Shown: positions 26,009-36,518, numbered from the stretch's first letter. The stretch: 64,000 nt of DNA from Chitinophagales bacterium (GCA_015655125.1 JAATFP010000049.1:20984-84983); one strand, 5' to 3'. Program-made: numbers and translations. The notes: generated by a model not told the origin, from the letters alone.

Positions 26009-29000
26009 GTGAAATCTGCTATTGATTGCCATAAAACCACTCTTTCATTGCCCGGCTTGCTTACATATATTTCTAAACCATCTGGCAAAAGGCGATCACA
26101 CCTGTGTTTGTTTTATTTTATTGTACAGTTTTGTTGTTCTTCAATTGCTGCCAAAGCTGAAAACAATGATCCTTTCTTTTTGCAGCATTACGATAACAGG
26201 AACGGCCTTTCCAATAGTTCCATCAATTATATATATAAGGATGCGAACAATCTTTTGTGGGTTGCTACGTGGGACGGGTTGAACATGTACGATGGCAACA
26301 ATTTTCACGTGTTCAATTATAATAAGGACAACGATTTCAAAAGTATCGGAAGTAACGTGATCCAGCAGGTGTCGGAAGACAGGCGCGGTAATATCTGGAT
26401 CACCACCATCGAGGGCATTTCGCGGTATGAAAAATTCAGCGGAAAGTTCTATAATTATTTTTACAATCAATACCAGCGAAGTCGCGTAAGCGAACAGGAA
26501 TATGCGCTCGCAACCGACACTGCGGGGAACGTATTTTGTTTCAGTCAAAAGAACGGGCTGTCTTCTTATGACTTCGCAGCCGACAGTTTCAGGGCATGCA
26601 ACATTCCGCAGCAGCAGGCGCGTATATCGAGGATGCTTTTTGATGATGCCAACCGGCTTTGGATATTAAATACAACCGGGAGGCTCAGCGCCTTTGAAAG
26701 GGCCGGGGCAGGCTTTACATCGCTTCCGGGGAACAGCGATGAGCAAGCGGTTTCAAATTTCTTTAAAGTGGGTACCAGGCTTTTTTATACAACTTCCGAC
26801 AACAGGTTGTTCCAGGTGACCGAAGCAAGGAGGGCCGGCGATTTTCTCTTGCAGTTGCCGCATGCAGTGAGCGCCGTTACTTTTTACAAAGGACACTACC
26901 TGTTTGCGTGGACCACCAAGGGGTATGGCATCTACAACGCTTCATTTCAGAAAGATGATTTTTTAAAACAGGAATCCGATCAGCAGCAGGATATAAAAGT
27001 TACCTCGTTTTCGTTGGGAAGCGAAGATATTTTGTGGTATGGAACTGATGGAAATGGTATCATCAAGGTATACCCAAAAACGAAATCTTTCGGAACCATT
27101 TCTACGTCCGATAATGGTATGCCATACAACCGCTCTGTGCGGGCTTTTTGCGAAGCAAATGGCGACCTTTGGATAGGCACTAAAGGGAGCGGCATCATGG
27201 CCATCAAAGATTTCTGGCAGGAAAAAGCAACATATGATAAATCATATTTCTCCTTTCCTGCAACGATTGATAACAACGCCGTTTATTCTTTAACGAAATG
27301 CAGCAATGAACTGATCTATATCGGCAGTGATGCAAAAGGAATCGGTGCCTATGATATCAGGGCAAAACATTTTTTTAAATGGGCCGATATCAAAGGAAGT
27401 GCGGCCTGCCCGGAATTTGGTTCGGTATATGCGATCAGGCAGGACACGGATCAATCGCTGTGGCTCGGCACCAGCGGTTACGGATTGGTGCATTTAAAAA
27501 TAAACAAGGATGCTTCCGGATCATTGTCTGTTTCATTCATAGAAAGATTTTTGTTTGACAACAGTGATAAAGGTCCGGCCAACGATATTATCTACGCGTT
27601 GGCCGATGGCGACCGTGACCAACTCTGGATCGGGTGCCGGTATGGCGGTCTAAGCCTGCTCGATAAGAAAACGAAACGTTTCAGGACTTTCAAGGCTTTT
27701 ACTTATGATGGAAGTCTTTCCAATAATGATGTGTTGTCGCTTTTTAAAGACAACAGGAATCGTTTGTGGATCGGCACGAGCTACGGACTGAATTGGCTGG
27801 ATGAACAGGAGGCCTTAAAAAACGCCCCTATTTTTCAAAAGATTACAACAACAAACGGGCTACCGAATAATACTATTCACGCAATCGAACAGGATAGCGT
27901 AGGACAGCTGTGGGTGAGTACCAACAAGGGTTTGGCTAAAGTGAACCAGGATGGAAAAGTGTCGTACTATCAGCAGGCAGATGGTTTGCAGAGCAATGAA
28001 TTTTGCGACGGTGCCGTGTGGAAAGATAAAAATGGTGCATTGTTTTTCGGTGGAACGTATGGCTTCAATCATTTTCTTCCACAGGATATCCGCCGTTCCG
28101 CATGGCAGCCCAATTTATTATTGTCCAATATCCTGGTTGGCGGAAAAGATATTGCCGGCAACGGTTATAACGTACTCGATTCCGCGTCTGCGCAGCCATT
28201 GCATTTTACCATCAACCGAAAGGATAATTTTTTTGAACTCGACATCCGGGCCGTCAGTTTTTTAAACGCTGAAAAATGCGAATATGCATATTTACTGGAA
28301 GGATATGACAAGGTTTGGCGCTTCAGCGGCACTTCCGGTAAGATCGTTTATAACAATTTATTGCCCGGCACTTATTCGCTTCGCGTGAAATGGAGCAATG
28401 GCGAAGGTTCTTGGTCGGCAGAAACCAAGCTCCTGACATTGGAGGTACAACAGTATTTCTGGTTGCGCTGGTATGCATTGTTATTTTACGCACTGGTGAT
28501 TTCAGCCGTTATTTATATTATATATAGTTACCGGAAAAATAAAGAAGCGATCCGTCACCAGTTGGAAGTGGAACATTTGCTGCGCGAAAAAGACGAAGCC
28601 GTTCATGAGAGCCGCATTGGCTTTTTTACAAACATTGCGCATGAACTTCAGACGCCACTTACGCTTATCATGGGATCTGCAGAAAGATTCATGGACAAGG
28701 ACCGGTTGTCGCGTGAAAAAGAAAAACCATTCTTCTTATCAATGATTCACCAACAGGCATCGAGATTGACCTATCTCGTTCACCAGTTGCTGGAATTCCG
28801 GAAAGGCGAAGCCGGCTTTTTTAAAAATCAATATGCATACCTGGATATTTCCGAGCTGTTGGAAAACCTTGCGGAACCTTTTGTTCCGATCAGCGAAAAA
28901 AAGCAATTGGAATACGAGATCAATATTGCGCAGGGTATCAGCGGCTGGATCGATAAGGATAAACTGGAAAAGATCATCTTTAATTTACTGTCAAACGCCT

Positions 29001-30217
29001 TTAAACATTCTGAAAAAAATGAGCAGGTCGTCTTTGCTGCCGTTGCACATGCGCAAACCAGGCAAGTGGAGATCACGGTGATTAATTCAGGTACCGATCT
29101 TCCGGCTGAAGTACTTGAACATTTATTCGATCAGTTTTACGTTGCCCGCCCGGGGGCAGCAGGTACGGATCAGTTTGGCACCGGCATAGGGCTTGCGTTT
29201 ACGCGGCAATTGGTGAACCTGCTTAATGGCCAGATCAGCGCAACCAGTGAAAACGGGTACATTACTTTCAAGGTACTGTTGCCACTCAATGCTGCATCTA
29301 CAAATATTGTAACGGAGGACGGGTCTGAAGCCTTAACCGGCCAGCCTTCTTATTTATACAAGGCAGTTACTTCTGTTCCCGAACCTGTTTCGGCAGTCTC
29401 GGCAGTTGACAACAACAAATATGCGATCATTGAAAATTTGCAGCATGATAACCGGAAGAATATCCTTATCGTGGAAGATGATGCCAATATCCGGTTTCTT
29501 CTAAAGGATATATTTAAAGATGAATATATTATTTATGAAGCCGTGGATGGAGCAAAGGCGCTCGAAATGCTGGAAAAATTCATCCCGGATCTGTTGATCT
29601 GCGATGTGATGATGCCGAATATGAACGGGCTGGAACTTTGCAATCGCATTAAGAATGCACCCGCTACCTGCCAGGTACCCGTTATTATGTTGTCGGCGCG
29701 TGATAGTGAGGATCATCATATGGAGGGATACGAAGTGGGAGCGGATGCGTATATATCAAAGCCGTTTCATACCGAACATCTGCGGCTACGCGTGAGAAAA
29801 ATGCTTGAATACAGGCAAAAAATGTTGAATGTATTTAAAACGGGGCATCAACCGGATAATATTGATGATGCCGGTCTTGCCGAGGACGATAAGGCATTTT
29901 TAGTGAAGCTTGTAAAAGTGATCGGGGAACATATTGCCGAGCCGGAACTCAATGCCGTCTTTCTTGAAAAAGAATTCAGCATGAGTAAAATGCAGCTGTA
30001 CCGTAAAATGAAAACAATGACGGGCATGACACCAGGCGAATTCATCCGGCACGTACGGTTGAAACAGGCCGCTGATCTTTTGGTGACCACCAGCCTGAAC
30101 GTGACCGAAATATTTTACAGGACAGGTTTCAATAACCAGTCGTATTTCTTCCGCGAATTTAAAAAACGGTTCGGCTGCGCACCGAATGAGTACCGCAATA
30201 ACCAGGCAGCAATTTGA
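26009..30217 (+). CDS. hybrid two-component system regulator (HTCS) of the PUL
   Basis: This 1402-aa single-polypeptide sensor and regulator starts with a signal/anchor segment near residues 32-50. Two seven-bladed Reg_prop propellers follow (about 55-740; repeated LWIGT, GLWVSTNKGL-type blades), then a Y_Y_Y domain (about 750-815) and one transmembrane helix (WYALLFYALVISAVIYIIY). The dimerisation/phosphoacceptor domain comes next, with H878 in NIAHELQTPLTLI (the common form is SHELRTP). A HATPase follows (NLLSNAFKHS, GTGIGLAF), then a receiver with D1199 (LLICDVMMPNMNG) and an AraC-type DNA-binding domain. In known PULs such proteins bind an oligosaccharide in the periplasm and activate susC. 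The start is GTG at 26009; there is no clear alternative ATG. The direct repeat at 30396-30433 is the likely binding site. Confidence 0.95.
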   Translation: MKSAIDCHKTTLSLPGLLTYISKPSGKRRSHLCLFYFIVQFCCSSIAAKAENNDPFFLQHYDNRNGLSNSSINYIYKDANNLLWVATWDGLNMYDGNNFHVFNYNKDNDFKSIGSNVIQQVSEDRRGNIWITTIEGISRYEKFSGKFYNYFYNQYQRSRVSEQEYALATDTAGNVFCFSQKNGLSSYDFAADSFRACNIPQQQARISRMLFDDANRLWILNTTGRLSAFERAGAGFTSLPGNSDEQAVSNFFKVGTRLFYTTSDNRLFQVTEARRAGDFLLQLPHAVSAVTFYKGHYLFAWTTKGYGIYNASFQKDDFLKQESDQQQDIKVTSFSLGSEDILWYGTDGNGIIKVYPKTKSFGTISTSDNGMPYNRSVRAFCEANGDLWIGTKGSGIMAIKDFWQEKATYDKSYFSFPATIDNNAVYSLTKCSNELIYIGSDAKGIGAYDIRAKHFFKWADIKGSAACPEFGSVYAIRQDTDQSLWLGTSGYGLVHLKINKDASGSLSVSFIERFLFDNSDKGPANDIIYALADGDRDQLWIGCRYGGLSLLDKKTKRFRTFKAFTYDGSLSNNDVLSLFKDNRNRLWIGTSYGLNWLDEQEALKNAPIFQKITTTNGLPNNTIHAIEQDSVGQLWVSTNKGLAKVNQDGKVSYYQQADGLQSNEFCDGAVWKDKNGALFFGGTYGFNHFLPQDIRRSAWQPNLLLSNILVGGKDIAGNGYNVLDSASAQPLHFTINRKDNFFELDIRAVSFLNAEKCEYAYLLEGYDKVWRFSGTSGKIVYNNLLPGTYSLRVKWSNGEGSWSAETKLLTLEVQQYFWLRWYALLFYALVISAVIYIIYSYRKNKEAIRHQLEVEHLLREKDEAVHESRIGFFTNIAHELQTPLTLIMGSAERFMDKDRLSREKEKPFFLSMIHQQASRLTYLVHQLLEFRKGEAGFFKNQYAYLDISELLENLAEPFVPISEKKQLEYEINIAQGISGWIDKDKLEKIIFNLLSNAFKHSEKNEQVVFAAVAHAQTRQVEITVINSGTDLPAEVLEHLFDQFYVARPGAAGTDQFGTGIGLAFTRQLVNLLNGQISATSENGYITFKVLLPLNAASTNIVTEDGSEALTGQPSYLYKAVTSVPEPVSAVSAVDNNKYAIIENLQHDNRKNILIVEDDANIRFLLKDIFKDEYIIYEAVDGAKALEMLEKFIPDLLICDVMMPNMNGLELCNRIKNAPATCQVPVIMLSARDSEDHHMEGYEVGADAYISKPFHTEHLRLRVRKMLEYRQKMLNVFKTGHQPDNIDDAGLAEDDKAFLVKLVKVIGEHIAEPELNAVFLEKEFSMSKMQLYRKMKTMTGMTPGEFIRHVRLKQAADLLVTTSLNVTEIFYRTGFNNQSYFFREFKKRFGCAPNEYRNNQAAI

Positions 30218-30219
30218 CG

Positions 30220-30347
30220 TATAATCCCTGATTTAATATCTTTTTGTGGCTGTCTTCGGCAAGCCCAGAATGACAGCACCCTGTGATGTTGAGCCTGTCG
30301 AAACATATCCTGACCGGGATTTTGTAGGAAATTTATTTTTAGTATAA
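30220..30347. repeat. palindromic element (REPIN/MITE-like), decayed copy
   Basis: The core TGTCTTCGGCAAGCCCAGAA (30251-30270) and CTGTGATGTTGAGCCTGTCG (30281-30300) are inverted REP-like units. The outer ends are decayed (CGTATAAT near 30220, TAGTATAACG near 30338). Confidence 0.55.
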
Positions 30348-30395
30348 CGATTTAATAATATGATTTTACATTTTTCACAGGCGTTTCCCGTATAA

Positions 30396-30433
30396 ATGTT
30401 ACCATAGTATACTAAAATGTAACCATAGTGTAC
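30396..30433 (+). promoter_or_regulatory. direct repeat upstream of susC, candidate HTCS operator
   Basis: ATGTTACCATAGTATAC (30396-30412) and ATGTAACCATAGTGTAC (30417-30433) match at 15 of 17 positions with a 21-bp period, that is two helical turns. The second copy ends where the -33 element for the -7-like TAATTTTC (30455-30462) would lie. This is the geometry expected for an AraC-type activator. Confidence 0.6.
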
Positions 30434-30690
30434 AATGAAATTTCCGATGCGGTGTAATTTTCGGTCCTCAATTGCCGCATATGAACGCTACTAAAACGAA
30501 CTTGCCGTGCCGTTTAACAACGGGCCACACTTGTAATTATTTCAACATCTATGTTCCTGACGGTACCGGTTAGCCGGATGCCTGCAGCGAATTTTTCTCC
30601 GTCCTCTTCCGAACTGCTTTTTACCAACACCAAACAGTCATCATTATCCTGGTGCAAACACAGGCACTTTCATTTAAAAAAGATTGCATT

Positions 30691-33600
30691 ATGAAAAAAA
30701 CTATTAACGAATCTCTCCGCTTAATTTTAAAACCGTCTGAAAAGGTTTTAAAAATGGCCGTTTTCTTTCTCGCATTTGCATTGATGCATTATACGGCGCG
30801 GGCACAGACGGAGGTCATATCCGGGAAGGTTATCAACGCTGCCGGTGAGGCGGTTTCGGGGGTAAGCGTCAATGTCAAAGGTTCATCTGTTGGCACAAGT
30901 ACCGATATTTCCGGGAACTTCAGCATTTCTGCAGCCAAAACGGATGTTCTTGAGATCAGCTCCGTAGGATTTATTTCCCAGGACGTTGCGGTGGCAGGCC
31001 GTTCTTCCATTTCAATAACGCTGCAACGTGGCGTAAATACACTCAACGATGTAGTGGTAGTGGGATATACCACGCAAAAAAAGAAAGATCTTACCGGCGC
31101 AGTTTCTACAGTTTCCAGTCGCGACATCAATGCTATACCTGTTGGCGGTGTAGATCAGATCCTGCAAGGTAAAGCGGCAGGTGTAACCATTACGCAGTCT
31201 ACCGGTGCGCCCGGTGAAGGTGTTACAGTTCGGGTGCGCGGTACGGGAACGATCAATAACAACGATCCATTATATATAGTAGATGGAGTTCCTACAAAAG
31301 ATGGTATTAATGAAATTTCTCCAAACGATATTGAAACAATCAGCGTTTTAAAAGATGCGGCATCAGCCTCTATTTATGGTGCGCGCGCATCCAATGGTGT
31401 GATCGTCATCACAACTAAAAAGGGGCGTGCGGGCAAACCAAGGCTGAGCCTGAATTTCTATGCAGGATCGCAAACGCCGGCCAATCTTATAAAAATGGCC
31501 AATACCGACCAATACATCCAGGCATATAATATTGCCGCAACCAATGATGGTCGTCCTTTGATACCGCTATCTGCGCGCGATACATTGTCAAATACAAACT
31601 GGCAAAAGGAAGTGTTGAATTCGGCACCTATTCTTAACGCACAATTGTCACTAAGCGGCGGAAATGAAAATACCAGATACATTGTGTCTGGTGCATACTT
31701 CAGTCAGAAAGGTATGATCGATAATTCTTCTACCGATCGTTTTAATCTCCGTACTTCTCTGACCAGCACCATCAACAAGATTTTTAAAGTTGGTACCAAT
31801 GTAAATATCTCCACCGGAAATACGAAACAGGTATCAAGTTCCGGAGATGGCTTCGCAAGTGGCCAGGGCGGAAGTATTCTGCGTTATGCATTGTTTGCAA
31901 CTCCGGCTTCCGGCGTGAGGTTCCCAACGGGCGCCTATGCCGGCCAGTATGTTGACAGGCCATATACATTGCCTATCGGACCGGGCGGGAGCCAGGTAAA
32001 TGTATTTGGAGACGGTTTGAACCCGGTTGGTTTGGCTGCAAATGCGGATCGGAATTTTAAAAATTACTCATTGCTCGGTGATGCTTACGTAGAAGTGACG
32101 CCCATCGCGCATTTGAAATTAAAATCGGATTTTGGTACAAATTTTATCATCACCGATTTTAAGCAATTTAAAAATACATGGGGAACCGATCGTCCGGGCG
32201 GGCATATAGAAAACAGTCCGAATGCCCTGTCACAGTACAATCTCAATAACTATAATTACAACTGGACGAATACGGCTACTTACGACTGGACGATCAACAA
32301 ACACGCATTGAATTTTCTGGCCGGTACGGAGATCATTTATAATGAAACCAAACTGATTTCTGCGTCCAATTCAAATTTTCCAAATCAAAGTCCGGCTTTC
32401 CAATACCTGAACAACGGAACAAGCATTTCGCCTTCGGTTGGTGGTGATTTGTACAATTCTTCATTGTCTTCTGTTTTTGGAAGAGTAGATTATCAGTATG
32501 ATGCTAAATATCTTGCTTCATTCAGTGTAAGAAGGGATGGCTCGTCAAGATTGGATCCGAGCAACAGGTGGGGGAATTTCTACTCCGGATCTGTTGGTTG
32601 GAGGATCGATAAAGAAAAATTTATGGCCAATATCAAGCCGGTCTCTTTGCTGAAATTAAGAGCAAGTCTTGGGCAGTTAGGAAACCAGGAGATCAGCAAT
32701 TACGGTTACGCATCTTTGCTCGGTGCAAACGGCTACTATGCTTTCGGAAATACGGCAACACCTACTTACAGTATTTATGCTAAAGGTAATCCGAACGTGA
32801 AATGGGAAACCAGCACGATCGCAGACATCGGTCTGGATCTTGGTCTCTTTAATGACGCGCTTAGCTTTACCGCTGATTATTACCATAAAAAAACTTCCGA
32901 CCTTTTGGTGGCTCCGCCAAATCCAACAAGTGCCGGAACTGTTGCCGGTGCTGCTTATGAAAACAATGGTGAAATACTTAACACAGGTTTTGAATTTGAT
33001 CTTTCTTATCGCAAACAGATCAACAAAGACTGGAGATTTGAAGTAGGGGCAAATCTTGCCACCGTTCACAATGAAGTTTTATCATTGTTGAATAGTCAGC
33101 CAATTCCCGGCGGACAACTTGGTAACGGCGGCCAGTATATCACATCAACTGCTGTGGGCCATCCGATAGGTGAATTTTACATCCTGCAACAGGAGGGTGT
33201 TTTCCAGAATGCATTGGATGTGTTTACACATGCCAACCAGGGAGCGAATATCGTTCCCGGCGACATCAAATTTAAAGATGTAAACGGCGACGGTAAGATT
33301 GACCAGAATGACAGGGTGTATGCTGGCAGCCCGATTCCGAAACTGAACTACGGATTCACAGGAAATGTGGCATTCAAACAATTTGATCTGAATATCTTCT
33401 TCCAGGGAGTAAGCGGTAATAAGATCTACAACCAGGTTGGACGTGATATCGAAGGTTTCTATCGTCCGTTCAATCTTACCGTTCGCGCACTTGAAAATGC
33501 ATGGAGCGGCGAAGGTTCAACCAACAAATATGCACGCCTGTCGTATACCGGCGGCCAGAACAATACACAGGCTTCCACCCGCTTTCTGGAAGACGGGTCT

Positions 33601-33858
33601 TACCTGCGATTGAAAAATGTGCAGATCGGATACTCCTTCAGCAGCGCGTTGATCAACCGTTTGAAAGTGTCGTCTATGCGTTTATTTGTTAGTGGGCAAA
33701 ACCTGCTGACATTCACCAAATATTCAGGACTTGATCCTGAGATGGCTACCAGCGCAGATGCTGCGGCTCAGGGAGATGGTGTAAAGGGTGTGGGCATCGA
33801 TTGGGGAACTTATCCATCTGCACGCACTTTCACTGCCGGTGTAAACATTAATTTCTAA
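30691..33858 (+). CDS. susC: SusC/RagA TonB-dependent outer-membrane transporter
   Basis: This 1055-aa protein imports oligosaccharides through the outer membrane with TonB energy. After a signal peptide (KMAVFFLAFALMHYTARAQ) comes a carboxypeptidase-regulatory-like domain (about 42-125: ISGKVINAAGEAVSGVSVNVKG). The TonB plug follows, with the SusC hallmark stretch PLYIVDGVPTKDG and SIYGARASNGVIVITTKKG, and then a 22-strand barrel ending in an aromatic residue (AGVNINF). I chose the ATG at 30691 rather than the upstream GTG because the signal peptide fits. It is first in a seven-gene same-strand run, 18 bp before susD. Its transcription is probably governed by the HTCS. Confidence 0.97.
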   Translation: MKKTINESLRLILKPSEKVLKMAVFFLAFALMHYTARAQTEVISGKVINAAGEAVSGVSVNVKGSSVGTSTDISGNFSISAAKTDVLEISSVGFISQDVAVAGRSSISITLQRGVNTLNDVVVVGYTTQKKKDLTGAVSTVSSRDINAIPVGGVDQILQGKAAGVTITQSTGAPGEGVTVRVRGTGTINNNDPLYIVDGVPTKDGINEISPNDIETISVLKDAASASIYGARASNGVIVITTKKGRAGKPRLSLNFYAGSQTPANLIKMANTDQYIQAYNIAATNDGRPLIPLSARDTLSNTNWQKEVLNSAPILNAQLSLSGGNENTRYIVSGAYFSQKGMIDNSSTDRFNLRTSLTSTINKIFKVGTNVNISTGNTKQVSSSGDGFASGQGGSILRYALFATPASGVRFPTGAYAGQYVDRPYTLPIGPGGSQVNVFGDGLNPVGLAANADRNFKNYSLLGDAYVEVTPIAHLKLKSDFGTNFIITDFKQFKNTWGTDRPGGHIENSPNALSQYNLNNYNYNWTNTATYDWTINKHALNFLAGTEIIYNETKLISASNSNFPNQSPAFQYLNNGTSISPSVGGDLYNSSLSSVFGRVDYQYDAKYLASFSVRRDGSSRLDPSNRWGNFYSGSVGWRIDKEKFMANIKPVSLLKLRASLGQLGNQEISNYGYASLLGANGYYAFGNTATPTYSIYAKGNPNVKWETSTIADIGLDLGLFNDALSFTADYYHKKTSDLLVAPPNPTSAGTVAGAAYENNGEILNTGFEFDLSYRKQINKDWRFEVGANLATVHNEVLSLLNSQPIPGGQLGNGGQYITSTAVGHPIGEFYILQQEGVFQNALDVFTHANQGANIVPGDIKFKDVNGDGKIDQNDRVYAGSPIPKLNYGFTGNVAFKQFDLNIFFQGVSGNKIYNQVGRDIEGFYRPFNLTVRALENAWSGEGSTNKYARLSYTGGQNNTQASTRFLEDGSYLRLKNVQIGYSFSSALINRLKVSSMRLFVSGQNLLTFTKYSGLDPEMATSADAAAQGDGVKGVGIDWGTYPSARTFTAGVNINF

Positions 33859-33876
33859 AATATTAAATAGTATACA

Positions 33877-35391
33877 ATGCGAACTAAAAATAAATTCATC
33901 TTTCTTGTCGGCGCTGTCGCGATCATTGCGGGCACCGGTTGTAAAAAGATCCTCGACCAGGAAGTGCAAGGCAGTTATACGCCTGGAAATTTCTTTACAT
34001 CAGATGCGAATGCTTTGCTCGCAACCAATGCCGCATACAAATCGCTTTCCTTTAATTCCGGTGGTTCAAACGCCATCTGGGTGTTGGGCGACATAGCTTC
34101 CGATGATGCTATCAAAGGTGTGAACGATGGTGACCAGGCGGACTTCAGCGCCGTTGACCAGTTCAATATCTTGCCTACCAATTCCGCAGTAGAAGCAGTC
34201 TGGAAGAATTATTATAACGGCGTTTTCCAGTGCAACGTTGTGTTGGATGGTTTGGCTGCCGGTAATACCGCAGTAAGTGAAGCTACTGCAAAATCGTGCA
34301 TTGCGCAAGCGAAGTTTTTGCGTGCATATTATTATTTTGTTTTAACTACTGCATACGGCAAAATTCCTTTGCATCTGCGCGTAGAAACGGCCATTGAGGC
34401 ACAATCGCCAGCGATCAGCCAGGATAGTATCTTTGCACAGATTGAAAAAGATTGCACGGAAGCTGCTGCTGACCTTCCCACGCCTTCCGCAACGGAGTTT
34501 GGTCGTGCTTCAAAAGGTGCAGCATTGGCTCTGCTGGCAAAAACATATTTATTTCATACAAGTCTTACAAATCATTATCAGTTAGCTGCAACAACTGCTC
34601 AAACCGTTACTACGCTTGGCTATAATCTAACTCAACGTTATTACGATAATTTTAGTTCTGCCACCAAAAACAATACGGAGGTGATCCTCACCGTAAATCA
34701 GCTGGCAGGTACGCTTGGTCTTGGAAACGAATTGAACGCGTGGTTTGCACCACGAAGCATTGGCGGATATGGATTCTTTTATCCGACGCAAAGCCTGGTA
34801 GACAATTTTGAAAAAGCCACAGGTGGCGAAGTAGATCCGCGCCTGGATTATTCACTGGCTCGTACAGGTCATAATTATTTCGATGTACCATTCGATCCAT
34901 CCTGGAGCACAACTGGCTATATTACGAAGAAGATGGTTCAACCGTTATCAGAAGTTCCAACTTCGATCAAAAATGTTGGTACCGTCAACTACGAACCATT
35001 GCGTTTAGCCGATATCCTGTTGGTGCAGGCTGAAGCCTTGAACGAAGGCGGACATTCCGGGGATGCGCTGGCGCCGTTGAACGCCGTACGCAAACGGGCG
35101 CGTGAATCCTATTTGTATGATAACACCTTACCAGGTTTTGGTACGGTTCCCGTCGGTTTATTGCCTGATATCACTATCACCGACCAGGCTCAGCTGCGCG
35201 ATATTATCCGCCGTGAGAGGAGGTCTGAACTGGCATTGGAATTTCATCGTTTCTTTGACGTGATCCGCTACGGTGAAACTTATGCCAACCCGGCTTTATT
35301 GCCTGGAGCGCCTAATTTTAATTATACGAATAACAAATTTTTCCCGCTTCCGCAGAGCGAAAGAGATGCAAATCCAAATTTGTTCAGGTAA
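33877..35391 (+). CDS. susD: SusD/RagB surface glycan-binding lipoprotein
   Basis: This 504-aa lipoprotein has its lipobox Cys at C22 (IIAGTGCKK) and is predicted to reach the cell surface. It shows the SusD alternation of TPR-like helices: KFLRAYYYFVLTTAYGKIPL (the hallmark segment), then the C-terminal RERRSELALEFHRFFDVIRYG block and a closing FFPLPQSERDANPNL, typical of the family. It forms the lid of the SusC channel and captures the glycan. The 18-bp gap after susC indicates co-transcription. Confidence 0.97.
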   Translation: MRTKNKFIFLVGAVAIIAGTGCKKILDQEVQGSYTPGNFFTSDANALLATNAAYKSLSFNSGGSNAIWVLGDIASDDAIKGVNDGDQADFSAVDQFNILPTNSAVEAVWKNYYNGVFQCNVVLDGLAAGNTAVSEATAKSCIAQAKFLRAYYYFVLTTAYGKIPLHLRVETAIEAQSPAISQDSIFAQIEKDCTEAAADLPTPSATEFGRASKGAALALLAKTYLFHTSLTNHYQLAATTAQTVTTLGYNLTQRYYDNFSSATKNNTEVILTVNQLAGTLGLGNELNAWFAPRSIGGYGFFYPTQSLVDNFEKATGGEVDPRLDYSLARTGHNYFDVPFDPSWSTTGYITKKMVQPLSEVPTSIKNVGTVNYEPLRLADILLVQAEALNEGGHSGDALAPLNAVRKRARESYLYDNTLPGFGTVPVGLLPDITITDQAQLRDIIRRERRSELALEFHRFFDVIRYGETYANPALLPGAPNFNYTNNKFFPLPQSERDANPNLFR

Positions 35392-35418
35392 AATATTTTC
35401 ATTTTTAAATTTAATAAA

Positions 35419-36480
35419 ATGCGTATATCTAAAACTATTTTTCAATTAGCGGTGATCATTTCGCTGGCAACAGGTTTTGTAGCCTGTTCCAAAGATGACA
35501 ACAATAACGATGCACCCGCATCTGATAAACTGGCATTGAAAGCAAAAATCGATTCGCTTACAAATGTATACAACACTACCGTGGAAGGATCGCATCCGGG
35601 CCAGTATGCAGTAGGGGCGCGTACAGCTTTGGATTCTGTTCTTAATCTTGCATTGCAGGTTTATAACGGCGGAAGTTACACACAAGTACAGGTAAACAAT
35701 GCATTGCAGAACCTGATCATCGCCGGGCAATTGTTTCAAACGAAATTATTGCAGGAAGTATCCGTGGCAAATCTCATGGCATTCTGGAAATTCAACGGCA
35801 ATGCCAATGACTCATCCGGCCACAATAACAACGGAACTTTAAGTACAGGATTGATGGGAAGCAGCGCTACAACTGCAGTGGATGCCGGTGTATTGCCGCA
35901 GCTCGTAGCAGACAGGTTCGGGCGGGCAAACATGGCCTACGATTTTAATAATGCAGCGACCGTCGAAGTTCCGTACAGCGCAACGTTGAATCCCCAAAGC
36001 TTTACAATTTGCGTGTGGGTAAAAAGGCATACCACAAATGCCAACAATTACATCATTTCTCTTAATCGCTGGAACGGATTTAAGTTCCAGTTGCAGAGTG
36101 ACAACTTCCCGTTTGTAACTTTCCAGGATACTAATAATGGATATCATGATATCGATGATAATCCTGGTACGGTACCTCAGGATGTATGGACACATGTGGC
36201 TGTTTCGGTTACAAATGGTGCCGTTCGTTTTTATATCAACGGCAACATGACCAAGACTGTGAACGTTTCCGGAACTCCGATCACAGTCAATCCGCCAGTG
36301 AATATTTCTATCGGAAATGAACTTCCAAAATCAGGTTATAACCTCACGGATGCCAGCAGCCCGAATTACTTTTACGGGGCAAGCTTCTTTGTAGGAAGCC
36401 TTGATGATATCCGTTTTTATAATTCGGTATTATCTGATGCGGAAGTGCTTTCTATTTACACTCAGGAAAAATCGCTATAA
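35419..36480 (+). CDS. LamG-domain surface lipoprotein, likely PUL glycan-binding protein
   Basis: This 353-aa lipoprotein has its lipobox Cys at C23 (GFVACSKDD). A helical module follows (about 40-115: ALKAKIDSLTNVYNTT ... ALDSVLNLALQVYNGG ... VNNALQNLI), which resembles the FIVAR-type three-helix bundle. Then comes a laminin-G-like/concanavalin-A jelly roll (about 120-350: LMAFWKFNGNANDSSG ... FTICVWVKR ... GSLDDIRFYNSVLSDAEV). It occupies the SusE/SGBP position after susD, so it probably binds the target polysaccharide at the surface. The helical part would act as a spacer from the membrane. No catalytic residues are recognised, but some LamG-fold proteins are enzymes. Confidence 0.85.
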   Translation: MRISKTIFQLAVIISLATGFVACSKDDNNNDAPASDKLALKAKIDSLTNVYNTTVEGSHPGQYAVGARTALDSVLNLALQVYNGGSYTQVQVNNALQNLIIAGQLFQTKLLQEVSVANLMAFWKFNGNANDSSGHNNNGTLSTGLMGSSATTAVDAGVLPQLVADRFGRANMAYDFNNAATVEVPYSATLNPQSFTICVWVKRHTTNANNYIISLNRWNGFKFQLQSDNFPFVTFQDTNNGYHDIDDNPGTVPQDVWTHVAVSVTNGAVRFYINGNMTKTVNVSGTPITVNPPVNISIGNELPKSGYNLTDASSPNYFYGASFFVGSLDDIRFYNSVLSDAEVLSIYTQEKSL

Positions 36481-36518
36481 CGTAGTTACAGGTTTACTTT
36501 ATAATTAAAACTTACAAG

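Larger units (their letters stand above)
30218..30690. other. regulatory region between HTCS and susC
   Basis: This 473-bp stretch holds a decayed palindromic element (about 30220-30347), the 21-bp-spaced direct repeat (30396-30433), a near -7 element TAATTTTC (30455-30462) and a predicted leader of over 200 nt before the susC ATG. No small gene was found. Confidence 0.6.
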
